The notes: generated by a model from the sequence alone, not told the origin. Counted from the first letter of the stretch, positions 34,415 through 47,371 are shown. The stretch: 64,000 nucleotides of DNA from Euonymus europaeus (GCA_963580455.1 OY756969.1:21486760-21550759), one strand, 5' to 3'. Translations and numbers: made by a program.

Positions 34415-36301
34415 TTAAGGAGAGGGAAAAGAGAACAATGATAGTAGATTCTCTGAAGACAAGTTGAGCTTTTCTTGAATGAGGTTTAAATAGAATGAGA
34501 GTATAAACGGATAAGGATGGAATTATTTATTCAAGAATTACGTGTCGTTACGAGCACATGGAGGGGCCAGACCGATAAGGGTTGGCTCGTCTACCCATAA
34601 TTGTTGTGTCAGTCTTTAGATACTTTAGTCAAAGAGGTGATAATATTTTGACTCATATCTCGAGAATCGGTTGGGATCGTTATCTTGCGGGGGATCCATA
34701 ATTGATGGAGTGTTTTAGAAAGAAAAAAAAAACCTGGGGACGCCAAGAAAAAAAGCATGGGGAGTGGTAATATCAAATAATGGTGCTGTTGTGTCAGGAT
34801 GGCGTTGTTGGGTGTAGTATCTAAAGGTGAGGGGGTAGTAAATGTTATCTTGCGAGATACGTGGCAGACGATTTACGTCATTATTGGGTTAAAGTGGAAA
34901 GAGGAAAGACCATAACCCTAAGATAATCCAAAATTCTAGCTATTGTAACTGTGTATTATGATTGTGAAGTTCGGTCGGATTATAGGGGTATTTGGGTTAT
35001 GTAACTATTGCTACCTTGTGTTAGTGTAATTACAGAGTTGGTAGCCGAATTAGAAATGTTGTGTGATTGGTCGTGCGTGCTTGGGTGGAGAGCACCAAAT
35101 TTCCATGATTATATTCGTACCTTATGAAATGGGTCTCATATGTGATACATTGGTATATGCTTGGATACGTATGGGTTAAAAAAAAAATTGAATAATTGTG
35201 ATAAAATGGCTATGCTTGCACCCTTGATGCTGTTATTCCGCTATGCAGTAGGGGTGATAAAACTTGTGATAATCTCAAAGCTTAGATGGCTCCTATGTTG
35301 TGCGGGTAATGTTGATTGTCTTGTATGATATTGGAGAATTTGAAAAGTGTGGTAACTTGATTGTGTAACCTATGCTAAGTGAATTGAGTGGAACCTGTGT
35401 GAAATAACTTTAAAACATAATGATGAACCAATATGTCGTGAGTGGTAGAGCATATGCACCTCCAAAGGATACATGTACTTCACATGATGAATATTGCTAA
35501 GGATGTACTTGGGATTAAATGGAACCAGTTGATCAGTTCCATGATTTTGTTAATATGGTTCTTTATATAGATGAACATTATGCTGAATGTTTGTGACGTG
35601 GCCTGGGATGATTATAAATGTTGTGTTGGATTTGTGTTTGAAAGGGTTATGTTGGCTGGCAAGTATTTACATGATGCGGTGATAATTGTCGTCGATTATT
35701 ATAACAACTATAGAAGAACAAGGGATGTGTAAATGTGTTGAATTTGAGATGGGGCCACTAATAGGCCGTGACCAAAAGGGTGATTATTCACTGATATACC
35801 GTGCAGTAGAAGGTGTTGGTAAGACGAGTTGATGAGGAATATGTGGTGTGATTGTGCACACGTGATAATTAAGATTGCCCTGACACGGTAGTGCGGCTAC
35901 TGCGATATTGGTATAATTTAATGACAAATTCTTGTGTGCGTGTAAGTAGATGTTTGTGGCCGGGATGGTGGATTCCGGATAAGAATAATTCAGATGATTT
36001 ACCATGTGTGAGATTTTATGTATATATGACTTGTGTTGTTTTTTTTTTTTTCTTTTCGATTTTCCATGTGCATTTGAGTTTGAACTTAGTTAACGTGGAA
36101 GGAAAACATTGGTTGCATGTATGAAACTCTTTTTTCCTGCTGGGCACTCTGGATTTACTTACCCCTAGAAATAAGTTCAGGAGCTCTAGGAATAAGACAT
36201 CGGTGTTTGGGGAATAATTACTGGGAGGATTCAAATATGAATTAACGCGGGATGTGAGTTGCTTCCAAACTTTATATAAAAAGTTGCTGTGACAAAATCA
36301 C

Positions 36302-38501
36302 TGTGGCGCCCCGACCCGAAATTCACGCACTGAGCCGGGAGCGCCACTTTAGGCATGTGCCACGTCACTAAGGACCTCACCACACGCCAACCTAACCCCG
36401 GATTCTAATAGAAATCCGACAGCACCTCCCCGTATATCGGAGGGTGCCAGCCTAGAGTCACATCTCATTTAACACGGAAAAGATAATCAATAATAATCAG
36501 AGAAGTTTCGCAGCCTAACAGGCCTCTGGCCATCTATCCACATTCACACACTAGGCAGGGCCTCAGGCCTCCTAATCACATGCAATCAATAAGCAAAACA
36601 TAATCATATCAATAATATCATCAAAGACTATCAAAGTCTATCAATCCGGACCCAAGGTCCTATATCTAGGTACGAGAGTCCCAATCACACGGCATACCTC
36701 CCGACCATCCATCAAACATACCGAAAAGGTATTTAAGCAACATAATAGTCAACCAATAAAAGTACAACATGTACTTAATTCATAACCAAGGTTCTCAAAC
36801 AACCAAATATATATCCTAGTGCTCCTAGGGTGGCCTTCCATGTCACGCTGCCTCCTACTGATCCGCAGCCTGGTTCTCAGCACCAGTCTCACCTGAAGGA
36901 TATAGAAAAGAAATAGGGTGAGCAGGAGGCTCAGTAGGGAAAATAAAATGAATCATAAGAACGTAAAGGCTGAATGTTGAAACAAGCTCAATGCAGCAAC
37001 ATGACATCCTAAAATGTCACAACAATGTATAACCTCGGGCTACACCCTACAGCGCCTGGCACTAGTCAACGAATATTCCGGAAAATCATCGGAACCCTTG
37101 TACTTTGCCCCGGAACGACTATAGGTGCACATACACCATGGAAATCCCGACTTCCGGCAACAATGTGCCCATTCGGTATCCAACATCATCACAAAGTATA
37201 ACCTAAGGATACTACGAGTCCATACTCGTAGACCCAATGCATCTATAATTCATGTCCAATAATGTCATGCAAAAGAAGCTCGTATATATAACAATCCTAT
37301 ATATATACATAACTACATGATGCATGAACGAGGTTTATCATGCCCAATAGATGATTAAGCATTCAAAGGGTATGCAAATTCATCAATAACCAACAACAAG
37401 GTTCGTTCTTCCTAAGAAACAATTTAGGCAAGAACACAAATAATAAAGACCAATGAAGAATTTAAACCGCTCTTTAGAGAAGAACAATACGATAGAAAAT
37501 GGGGTAAGAATCCCTACCTCTTGTTGAGCAATTTACCACAAAATTCACAATTACGTTCCTAGGGTTCCGATTTCCCAAACCTAACAATGTGGCGAAACCG
37601 AACCCATTCATACATCAATAAACAACCAACAACTCATATAAACATCAATTAAATCAATAAATTCGAAATTACTCACCTTCTCTCTCTAGAAATTTCTCCA
37701 AAATCCTTGAAACTCAACTCAAGCTCAACTCCACTCCAAATCACAAACCAATCTACATATACATCCAAAATCAACCTATAATCAACATATCTAAGCCTTA
37801 CCTTCCATCTATTAAATAATCAAACAAATCTAGGAAAAACCCTAGAATTCCAAAACTATGAAAACTCACCTCAAACCTTCAAATCTTCCTTGATTCCACC
37901 TTGATTCTTGACATGCTTCATGAATCCATGGAAAACCAAGCAAAAACCTCAACAAATCTCCTTCTCTCTCTAAGTTTCTCACTCTTTCTCTCTCTTCTCG
38001 GGCTCTCCAAGTGTTGGTAATGTCCAGAAATGTCTCTCTGTTTCTTAAAAACTGATTTCCCGATAGCCGTCCGGACGCCCTAAGCATCCGTCCGGACGGA
38101 TTACTCTTCATGTAACCCACTGGTTTGAATCTAGGCATATCCTTCCGGACGCCCTATTATCCGTCCGGATGGATCACTATTCACAGAACCTTTCTGCCTT
38201 CCGTTTAGGCATATCCGTCCGGACGCCCAATTATCCGTCCGGACGGATTACTGTTCACAGAACCCAGTTTTTTTCTCAAATTTATTTTCCGTCTCGGTCT
38301 AAGCTTCGATTTGATATATTATGGGCCCGAAACGGACATGTACACTAAAAGTTATGACCCATTTACCGAACCAAACGCAAAACTATTTTTTTTAGGGTCT
38401 TATACACTTCCAATGGTCCGTTATATCTTCGAACTCATTTTTCCAATAACTTATTACTTAAAATTTAACCAAACATAATATTTTTGGGTCGGGATCTCAC
38501 A
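36302..38501 (-). repeat. 3' LTR of the nested gypsy element
   Basis: 2200 bp. Plus strand starts TGTGGCGCCCCGACCC and ends GGGTCGGGATCTCACA. Contains three 74-bp units with a 16-bp palindrome (38062-38272). Confidence 0.95.
38062..38272. repeat. 74-bp repeat with palindrome, in the gypsy LTR (copy 1)
   Basis: The phrase CCGTCCGGACGCC (CCTTCCGGACGCC in the middle unit) recurs at 38067, 38141 and 38215, period 74. Units one and three contain the perfect 16-bp palindrome ATCCGTCCGGACGGAT; unit two has one substitution. Confidence 0.85.
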
Positions 38502-38539
38502 TCCCTTCCCCCTTAAACAAATTTCGTCCCGAAATTTAG

Positions 38540-40050
38540 TTATGTACCTGGATTTTTTAACAAAGCCGGGTACTTGTCCATCATACGAGACTCTAACTCC
38601 CAAGTTGCTTCTTCCGTACCATGGTACATCCACTTCACCTTTACCAAAGGAATTATACTCGTTCTCGTGACCTTATTTTGACGGTCCAAGATTTTAACCG
38701 GTTGAAGAGTATAGCTCCCATCTTCTTCAACCTCCAAGGTGGTCCAATCCAATACATGTGTAGGGTCCGGCTCATACTTCCGGAGCATAGAGACATGATA
38801 ACATTATGAACCCTTTCTAGCTTAGGTGGCAGAGCCAACCGATATGCTACTGGTCCCACCATTTCTAGAATTTCAAATGGTCCCACAAACCTTGGTGCTA
38901 ACTTCCCCTGTTTACTATACCGTTGAACGCCATGTCTCGGACTAACCTTAAGGAATACCTTGTCTCCCACCGCAAACTCCAACGGTCTTCTTCTATTATC
39001 AGTATATGACTTTTGACGACTCTGTGCGGTGACAAGCCGCCTCCTAACCTCCTCAACTCGCTCTTGAGCCTCTTTGACCAATTCCGGTCCCGAAATCACT
39101 TTTTCCCCGACCTCAGCCCAACACAATGGTGATCTGCAAGGTCTCCCATATAGCGCCTCAAATGGAGCTATACCGATACTACGTTGGAATGAGTTGTTAT
39201 ACACAAACTCTGCCAAATATATGTATCGGTCCCAACTCTTTCCAAAATCTACCACACATGCTCTAAGCATGTCCTCCAGTATCTGGATAGTTCTCTCACT
39301 TTGCCCATCACTCTGAGGATGGTATGCCGTACTAAAATCTAACTTCGTACCCAAAGCTTTTTGCAAACTGCTCCAGAATCTACCAGTGAACCGTGGGTCC
39401 CGGTCTGACACAATAGATAATGGCACTCCATGCAACTTTACAATCTCTCTCACATAATAGCTACTCAAGGATTCCAATGAATCTGTCTTGTTCATTGGTA
39501 GAAAGTGTGACGACTTGGTCAATCGATCCACTATCACCCACACCGTGTCATATTTCTTCTCAGTCATTGGAAACCCCGTCACAAAGTCCATAGTGATCAT
39601 CTCCCATTTCCATTGCGCTACCGGTAGTGGTTGTAACAACCCCGCCGGCTTTTGATGTTCACCTTTCACCTGTTGGCAAGTCAGACACCTCGCCACATAC
39701 CTGGCCACATCGGCCTTCATCCCCTTCCACCAAAAGTTCCTTTTTAAATCTTGATACATTTTTGTAACCCCAGGATGCATGGCAAACCATGAATGGTGTG
39801 CCTCCTTCAAGATCTCTAGTTGTAGTTCCTTATCATCGAGAACTATCAACCTCCCAACATATCTCACTCCACCGTCAATCCCACGAACCCATCTTGAACT
39901 CTCATCAATCACATCAAAGGAGGGATCGCCGTTCTGCGCATCCATAACCTTTTGAACCATCTGTGGTCTCGAAGTTATACAACCCAAGTATACCTTTTCT
40001 TCCTCACTCCTTAATTCCAACCCAAATTGGTTGATTGTCTCAACAATCTC
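38540..40050 (-). pseudogene. Gypsy integrase and chromodomain part of the polyprotein, frameshifted
   Basis: Continues the gag-pol frame after the stop. It contains a zinc-binding region ending CLTCQQVKGEHQKP, an integrase core with TMDFVTGFP, IVSDRDPRF and HPQSDGQSERT (D, D, E triad), and an integrase C-terminal region with FVGPFEIL. Just after RVHNV the frame shifts by one base (near 38800). The chromodomain (KVKWMYHGTEEATWE, 38540-38788) is then read in another frame. The chromodomain in this position is diagnostic for chromoviruses. Confidence 0.92.
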
Positions 40051-42963
40051 TCATTCGTGCAACGCCAAACTAGCCAACCCAAGTTTCCGGCTCAACGCAT
40101 CCGCCACTACATTTGCTTTACCGGGATGGTATTGCAAATTAAAGTCGAAATCCTCTAAATATTCCATCCACCGCCTTTGTCGCAAGTTCAACTCCTTTTG
40201 AGTGAATAAGTACTTGAGGCTTTTATGATCTGAAAAGACCTCAAATCTCTCTCCGTAGAGATAATACCGCCATTGCTTCAAAGCAAATACTACTGCTGCA
40301 AGTTCTAAGTCATGAACTGGATAATTCTTCTCATGTGTCTTCAGCAATCTAGAGCCATACTCCACAACTCTCCCACATTGCATCAACACACATCCCAATC
40401 CCACTCCAGATGCATCACAATACACCTGGTAGCCTACATCTCTCTCCGGCACTACTAATACAGGAGGTGTTGTCAACCTTTTCTTCAACTCTTCAAATGC
40501 CGCCTCACACTCGTCTGTCCAAACAAACGGTGTACTTTTCTTAGTCAATTGTGTCATGGGTGCAGCCACTCTCGAAAAGTCCTCAATGAACCTTCGGTAG
40601 TAGCCTGGCAACCCCAGGAAACTTCTTATCTCTGTCACATTCTTCGGTCTCACCCAATTCAACACGGATTCAACCTTAGAATAATCAACTGCTATGCCCT
40701 CCTGTGTAATAACATGACCAAGAAATTTCACTTCTGTGGCCCAAAACTCACATTTACTAAGTTTAGCATACAACTGATTCTCTCTCAGAGTTGACAGAAC
40801 CACTCTTAAGTGTTCACCATGCTCTTCCTCCGTTGTAGAGTAAATCAAGATATCATCTATGAATACCACTACAAACTTATCCAAAAACGGTTTAAGAACC
40901 CGCTGCATTAAATCCATGAATAACGCTGGGGCATTAGTCAACCCAAATGGCATTACCAAGAACTCATAATGCCCATATCGAGTCCTAAACGCTGTCTTCT
41001 GAATATCTTCATCCCTTATCCGCAATTGATGATATCCTGACCTCAAGTCAATCTTGGAGAAATGCTTGGCACCTCTCAACTGATCAAATAAATCATTGAT
41101 CCGTGGTAATGGATATTTATTCTTCATTGTAGCTCTATTCAGCTGCCGATAGTCGATACACATTCTCAACGACCCATCTTTCTTCTTTACAAACAATACC
41201 GGTGCACCCCATGGAGATACACTCGGCCTAATAAACCCCAAATCTTGCAACTCTTCTAGTTGCATCATCAATTCTTTCAACTCTGCCGGAGCCATCCGAT
41301 AAGGAGAAATCGAAATTGGTTTCACGTTCGGATGCAACTCGATGGCAAAATCTATTTCTCTCTTTGGAGGCAGTCCAGGTAACTCTTCCGGAAACACATC
41401 CATAAACTCTTCCACCACCTGAATCGGTGTTGTGAAATCACCCCTAGGTGCTGATGTCACCAAACTCGCCATCCCACAATCCTGGTATAAAGGATTTTCT
41501 AAGAAATGAGGACAAGGAATCCCCTTCGATCCCTTCAACCGAATCACCCCACCCTCGGGTACTCTAAGAGTAATTTTCCTCTCCCAAAAATCTAGCAACC
41601 CATGGTGCTTTGTCAACCAATCCGCTCCAAGGATTACATTGAAATCCTTGAAGTCCATCACATAAAAATCAGCCTTCAAGACCACTTCCCCAAATCGACA
41701 CTCACACCCAAATGCTACCCCTTCTAAAGGAGTAAAATACCCAAATGGTGAAGACACTGTAAACATACGCCTTATCGGCGAAATTTCCAACCCTAAGGAA
41801 TGTGCTAGGGCACTAGTAATGAATGAAGCTGTAGCTCCCGAATCAAACAACACCCTAGCCCAACAGTTTGAAATAAGGAAAGTACCTCCAATGAAGTTGG
41901 GATGTTCAGGAGTCTCCTGATGTCCCAATGCAAATGCCCGGGTCTGCGTCTGGGTCGACTGTAGCTGCGGAGTCTGCCTAGGTCCGCCTCGTCCTCTTCC
42001 CCCTGATGGAACAGTGGAGGGAAGGGCTGGAGAAATTGCAGAAGGTGGTACTCCGGGTGTATGATATTGATATGAAGTTTTGCCACCCTGAGGACATTCA
42101 TTCCTCCTATGGCCAGCCGCACCACACCCAAAGCACACAATTCCCTTTACTGGACACTGATCTTTCTTGTGCCCTTCCTTTCCGCACTTGAAACATGCAA
42201 ATCTGCCACCCCGTGGCCTTTGTCCCTGGTCCCTACCACCTCTCTGGCCTCCCTGAGTCTGAGGTTCTATCTTCTGCCTCTTCTGACTACTACTGCTTCC
42301 TCCACTAGAAGCTGGGGTCTTTCGACCCTTTTGAATGTCCCAGTACTGACGGGAGTTGCGCTCTCCCCGCTCTATCTTAAGAGCCATGTCCACTGCCTTG
42401 TCATATGACATCACCCCGGAAGGTATCATCAACTTCCCAATAGTAGGAATCAACCCATCTCGGTATCTCTCTGTCTTGCTCCAATCATCTGGAGCAAACT
42501 TCTTTCCAAACCTATAGAGTTCCTCATACCTCTTGGTATATTGCGTCACCGTCATATCAGGACTAGCCCCGGAACCCTGTCCTTCATTTCGGACTTCTGG
42601 TGCTCTCACCACTTGCGTCTGAGTCTGCGCTTGTATAACCTGAACTAAGTTCATCACAATTCCTGTCAAAGCCTCTAAGGTCACAGGTTGTCCCACAGCA
42701 CTAGTCGGGGCAATCTGTACCTCCGGCAATACTGGCTCGGAAGTCCTCCCCGGATCTCCCACCTCAACTCTTTCCTCTACTCTTTCGTTGGTATCATTCA
42801 CCGGCTCCGAATTCTGAGTGCTAGGAGTACGTCTAGTAGCACGCGTCACTCCTCTACCTAGGCCCCTACCACGGCCCCTAGGTCGTCCTCGCCTGCCCCC
42901 ATCTCTCGGGGTTGCCGCAGCACGAGTAGATCGGGTCTCTCTACGAGTATCCATCTGCGCCAC
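40051..42963 (-). pseudogene. Gypsy gag-protease-RT-RNase H part of the polyprotein (970 aa, ends at an in-frame stop)
   Basis: An Arg/Gly-rich N-terminus (about 18-45) is followed, after residue 134 or so, directly by [17 protein letters not shown], the C-terminal end of the gag core. Most of the retrotransposon gag domain, roughly 150-200 residues with its WW motif, is missing. Two CCHC knuckles follow (about 257-270 and 277-290), then a protease with DSGA (374-377), a reverse transcriptase with IDYRQLN and the FIDDILIYS active site, and an RNase H with [10 protein letters not shown]. The frame stops with TGA at 40051-40053. The integrase continues downstream in the same frame, so this stop is a mutation (CGA to TGA is likely). 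Confidence 0.92.
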
Positions 42964-43127
42964 AACAGATAAGATACTTAACCTGACTTAATTAATTGAG
43001 GATTTAAGGGATAAGGAAACGTACCGGATCAGCAGAGGTCGTGACATGGCTTGGAGACTTACTAACATACATCTAGGACCCAACCCCAGATCCTACGTAG
43101 AGCTAACCTCGCCCTCTGATACCAAAC

Positions 43128-45327
43128 TGTGGCGCCCCGACCCGAAATTCACGCACTGAGCCGGGAGCGCCACTTTAGGCATGTGCCACGTCACTAAGGA
43201 CCTCACCACACGCCAACCTAACCCCGGATTCTAATAGAAATCCGACAGCACCTCCCCGTATATCGGAGGGTGCCAGCCTAGAGTCACATCTCATTTAACA
43301 TGGAAAAGATAATCAATAATAATCAGAGAAGTTCCGCAACCTAACAGGCCTCTGGCCATCTATCCACATTCACACACTAGGCAGGGCCTCAGGCCTCCTA
43401 ATCACATGCAATCAATAAGCAAAACATAATCATATCAATAATATCATCAAAGACTATCAAAGTCTATCAATCCGGACCCAAGGTCCTATATCTAGGTACG
43501 AGAGTCCCAATCACACGGCATACCTCCCGACCATCCATCAAACATACCGAAAAGGTATTTAAGCAACATAATAGTCAACCAATAAAAGTACAACATGTAC
43601 TTAATTCATAACCAAGGTTCTCAAACAACCAAATATATATCCTAGTGCTCCTAGGGTGGCCTTCCATGTCACGTTGCCTCCTACTGATCCGCAGCCTGGT
43701 TCTCAGCACCAGTCTCACCTGAAGGATATAGAAAAGAAATAGGGTGAGCAGGAGGCTCAGTAGGGAAAATAAAATGAATCATAAGAACGTAAAGGCTGAA
43801 TGTTGAAACAAGCTCAATGCAGCAACATGACATCCTAAAATGTCACAACAATGTATAACCTCGGGCTACACCCTACAGCGCCTGGCACTAGTCAACGAAT
43901 ATTCCGGAAAATCATCGGAACCCTTGCACTTTGCCCCGGAACGACTATAGGTGCACCTACACCATGGAAATCCCGACTTCCGGCAACAATGTGCCCATTC
44001 GGTATCCAACATCATCACAAAGTATAACCTAAGGATACTACGAGTCCATACTCGTAGACCCAATGCATCTATAATTCATGTCCAATAATGTCATGCAAAA
44101 GAAGCTCGTATATATAACAATCCTATATATATACATAACTACATGATGCATGAACGAGGTTTATCATGCCCAATAGATGATTAAGCATTCAAAGGGTATG
44201 CAAATTCATCAATAACCAACAACAAGGTTCGTTCTTCCTAAGAAACAATTTAGGCAAGAACACAAATAATAAAGACCAATGAAGAATTTAAACCGCTCTT
44301 TAGAGAAGAACAATACGATAGAAAATGGGGTAAGAATCTCTACCTCTTGTTGAGCAATTTATCACAAAATTCACAATTACGTTCCTAGGGTTCCGATTTC
44401 CCAAACCTAACAATGTGGCGAAACCGAACCCATTCATACATCAATAAACAACCAACAACTCATATAAACATCAATTAAATCAATAAATTCGAAATTACTC
44501 ACCTTCTCTCTCTAGAAATTTCTCCAAAATCCTTGAAACTCAACCCAAGCTCAACTCCACTCCAAATCACAAACCAATCTACATATACATCCAAAATCAA
44601 CCTATAATCAACATATCTAAGCCTTACCTTCCATCTATTAAAGAATCAAACAAATCTAGGAAAAACCCTAGAATTCCAAAACTATGAAAACTCACCTCAA
44701 ACCTTCAAATCTTCCTTGATTCCACCTTGATTCTTGACATGCTTCATGAATCCATGGAAAACCAAGCAAAAACCTCAACAAATCTCCTTCTCTCTCTAAG
44801 TTTCTCACTCTTTCTCTCTCTTCTCGGGCTCTCCAAGTGTTGGTAATGTCCAGAAATGTCTCTCTGTTTCTTAAAAACTGATTTCCCGATAGCCGTCCGG
44901 ACGCCCTAAGCATCCGTCCGGACGGATTACTCTTCATGTAACCCACTGGTTTGAATCTAGGCATATCCTTCCGGACGCCCTATTATCCGTCCGGATGGAT
45001 CACTATTCACAGAACCTTTCTGCCTTCCGTTTAGGCATATCCGTCCGGACGCCCAATTATCCGTCCGGACGGATTACTGTTCACAGAACCCAGTTTTTTT
45101 CTCAAATTTATTTTCCGTCTCGGTCTAAGCTTCGATTTGATATATTATGGGCCCGAAACGGACATGTACACTAAAAGTTATGACCCATTTACCGAACCAA
45201 ACGCAAAACTATTTTTTTTAGGGTCTTATACACTTCCAATGGTCCGTTATCTCTTCGAACTCATTTTTCCAATAACTTATTACTTAAAATTTAATCAAAC
45301 ATAATATTTTTGGGTCGGGATCTCACA
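43128..45327 (-). repeat. 5' LTR of the nested gypsy element
   Basis: 2200 bp, nearly identical to 36302-38501. Differences seen by eye are single bases, mostly C/T or G/A transitions, which fits decay of methylated DNA. Confidence 0.95.
44888..45098. repeat. 74-bp repeat with palindrome, in the gypsy LTR (copy 2)
   Basis: The matching array in the other LTR, offset by 6826 bp, with the same three units. Confidence 0.85.
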
Positions 45328-45418
45328 ATCACCGTGGAGAAAAATTGACTGATGTGGTAAGGAATGGTAGGTTCACTTCCAAGATTGAGAGTGAATTTAT
45401 TTTATAAGAAGGGGAGAA

Positions 45419-47366
45419 TGTGGTATCCCGACCCGGAAATAATAGAAACATTGAACATGAGGGTGACACGTGTACAATGATACACGAATGGATGTAATAA
45501 TTAAATTTGGGTTTGGAATAAAAATTAAATATATGGTTGTGAATAAGTGAGAATAATAATAATAATACAAATAAATTAGAGAAACTACTTGGATGGAGGC
45601 GAAATACACATTGGTTGTCAATTTTATTAATTAAGAGAAACAAAGTAAAAAGGGATCCAATTTTTATTTATAAATAATAATAATAATACAAATAAATTAG
45701 AGAAACTACTTGGATGGAGGCGAAATACACATTGGTTGTCAATTTTATTAATTAAGAGAAACAAAGTAAAAAGGGATCCAATTTTTATTTATAAATATCT
45801 GAAACTGGTTTAAAAGAAAAAGTAAAGGAACAGAAACAGAAAAAAAAAAAAAAACGAATAAAAAAACGAAACAGAAACAGGGAAAAGAAGAAAAAAAAGA
45901 AGATTTTCGAGTCTGAAACTTCGCCGGCGCCGATCTCCTCCGTCTGGCTACCTCAGGCGACGAGACTGGTACCAATCTCTTCGTCTCCTCGAGACGTATG
46001 AAATCGGTTCAAGAATCACCTTAATCGGAGCTGTATATCTCCGGAAAAAGTCGTCGGAAGTTTCGGCCACCGCGAGCTTCGACAGTCGATTTCTCCCTCC
46101 TCCGATCTCCGATTGATGCAAGGCCACCACCGTTGAGTTCGTCTCGAAGAGTACTACAAATCCCAGGTGGTGATTTCCGGTGAAAGTCGCCGGATCTCCG
46201 GTGACCCGAATAGGGGTATTTCGGGTACTATTTGACCCGTTTGATTTTTTCGGGTAAAAATTTACTTGTTCAACTAGATCGTATATTTTACGTATTTACA
46301 CGGTATTTGAACGTATTTGTGAGATGGTATGTGCATTTTGGTGTAGAACTGGTATATGAGGCTTAATGATGTACGTCGGGAAAAATTATACGAGAAAGCA
46401 TTGGTTTGAGTAAGATATGAGGCACGCTTCACGAGGTAGGGAATACTATGACTTTTGCATGATTTTGGGAATTTCCGTAATTATGTCTGAGCGATGATTC
46501 TTGCGTTAATTTAATGGAGTTGTGCTTTTTGGATAAATGTTTGAGTGTAAACGGTTGTCGTGAATACGTGAATAATTCCGTTATGTGGTAACCCCTGCTT
46601 TTCATTGAGAAAAGTGTTGTCTTTATACTGATTGCGTGTGATTGAACATTTGTTTATATTTGAGAATTATGGGAATTTTGGGGAATTGTGATGTGGAGAT
46701 TGCAGAGATGTGGACATGGCCCTGTACGTACAGTGGGTGATAATCCGAGTAAGGATTCGCTATGCGGCCACATGGCGAAGGGTGGAAAGTCCGGGTAGAA
46801 GGGGAAACTTACCTTCCTTACTCGTAGATTGCTTCCGGCGAGGAGGTCGGTAAGCGGAGAAGAATGGTTCCGACGACGAGGTCGGGGAGAGGATGAGAAA
46901 TGGGCTTCCGGCGAGAAGGTCGAGAAGCAGAGAAAATGAAAATGAAATTGGAGTGCTGATAAATTAATATGTTGTTGTTGAGATGTAACTGTGATTATGT
47001 GTGTATGTATGCGGTATTCCCTACTGAGCTTCCGCTCACCCCCTTTCCCTTATTGTGTTTTGACCAGATGGAGCGGTGATGGCCAGTCGGCCCGTGGAGG
47101 CAAACAAGGCAGAGGAGTTGGTGTACATACCAGAGTCGCTGCGTAAGGGTTGAGTAGACCCAATGGGTTGGGATTGCTGAGCTGGAGTCTCAGCCGGGTA
47201 TATAAAGCTACTTATGTATTTATATTGCTATTATATATTGCTATTATCTATAATATGAGTATGTAGATAATTATACTTTTACTGAGTTATTGAGATTTGA
47301 AAAAAAAGAATAGGTGGAAATATATGTTTGTCACACGTCACGTGCCCGGCGGATCGGGGCGTGACA
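45419..47366 (+). repeat. Right (3') LTR of the outer element
   Basis: 1948 bp. Collinear with the left LTR except for a 121-bp tandem duplication at 45555-45796, a longer A run near 45841, and scattered substitutions. Confidence 0.92.
45555..45796. repeat. 121-bp tandem duplication private to the right LTR
   Basis: Units 45555-45675 and 45676-45796 are near identical, both starting AATAATAATAATAC. The left LTR has only one unit, so the duplication arose after insertion or in one LTR only. The AAT run at the junction suggests replication slippage. Confidence 0.85.
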
Positions 47367-47371
47367 GGCAA

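Larger units (their letters stand above)
36302..45327 (-). mobile_element. Chromodomain Ty3/gypsy retrotransposon (Tekay/Del type) nested in the outer element
   Basis: The element is 9026 bp, flanked by the target duplication ATCAC (36297-36301 and 45328-45332). The two 2200-bp LTRs are the same length. On the minus strand the 5' LTR is followed by TTTGGTATCAGAGG (initiator tRNA-Met primer site), and the 3' LTR is preceded by the polypurine tract TTTAAGGGGGAAGGGA. Order is gag, protease, reverse transcriptase, RNase H, integrase, chromodomain, which defines a chromovirus. By eye the LTRs differ at about a dozen positions (about 0.5%), so this insertion is younger than the outer element. The coding region carries disabling changes. 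Confidence 0.95.
30539..47366 (+). mobile_element. Non-autonomous large LTR retrotransposon derivative, split by a nested gypsy element
   Basis: The element is flanked by the 5-bp target duplication GGCAA (30534-30538 and 47367-47371). Its LTRs begin TGTGGTATCCCGACCC and end GGATCGGGGCGTGACA. After the left LTR comes a primer-site-like TTGGTATCGGAGC; before the right LTR is a polypurine run, AAGAAGGGGAGAA. The interior, once the nested element is removed, is about 4 kb (32362-36301 plus 45333-45418) and shows no gag, protease, reverse transcriptase or integrase. It must therefore rely on enzymes from another element. By eye the LTRs differ at about 30 positions in 1.8 kb, older than the nested insertion. 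Confidence 0.9.

Noticed and set aside
36302..45327. The inner and outer elements as one 17-kb retrotransposon with odd internal repeats
   Set aside because: Two different target duplications (GGCAA and ATCAC), two LTR pairs and opposite orientations show a nested insertion.
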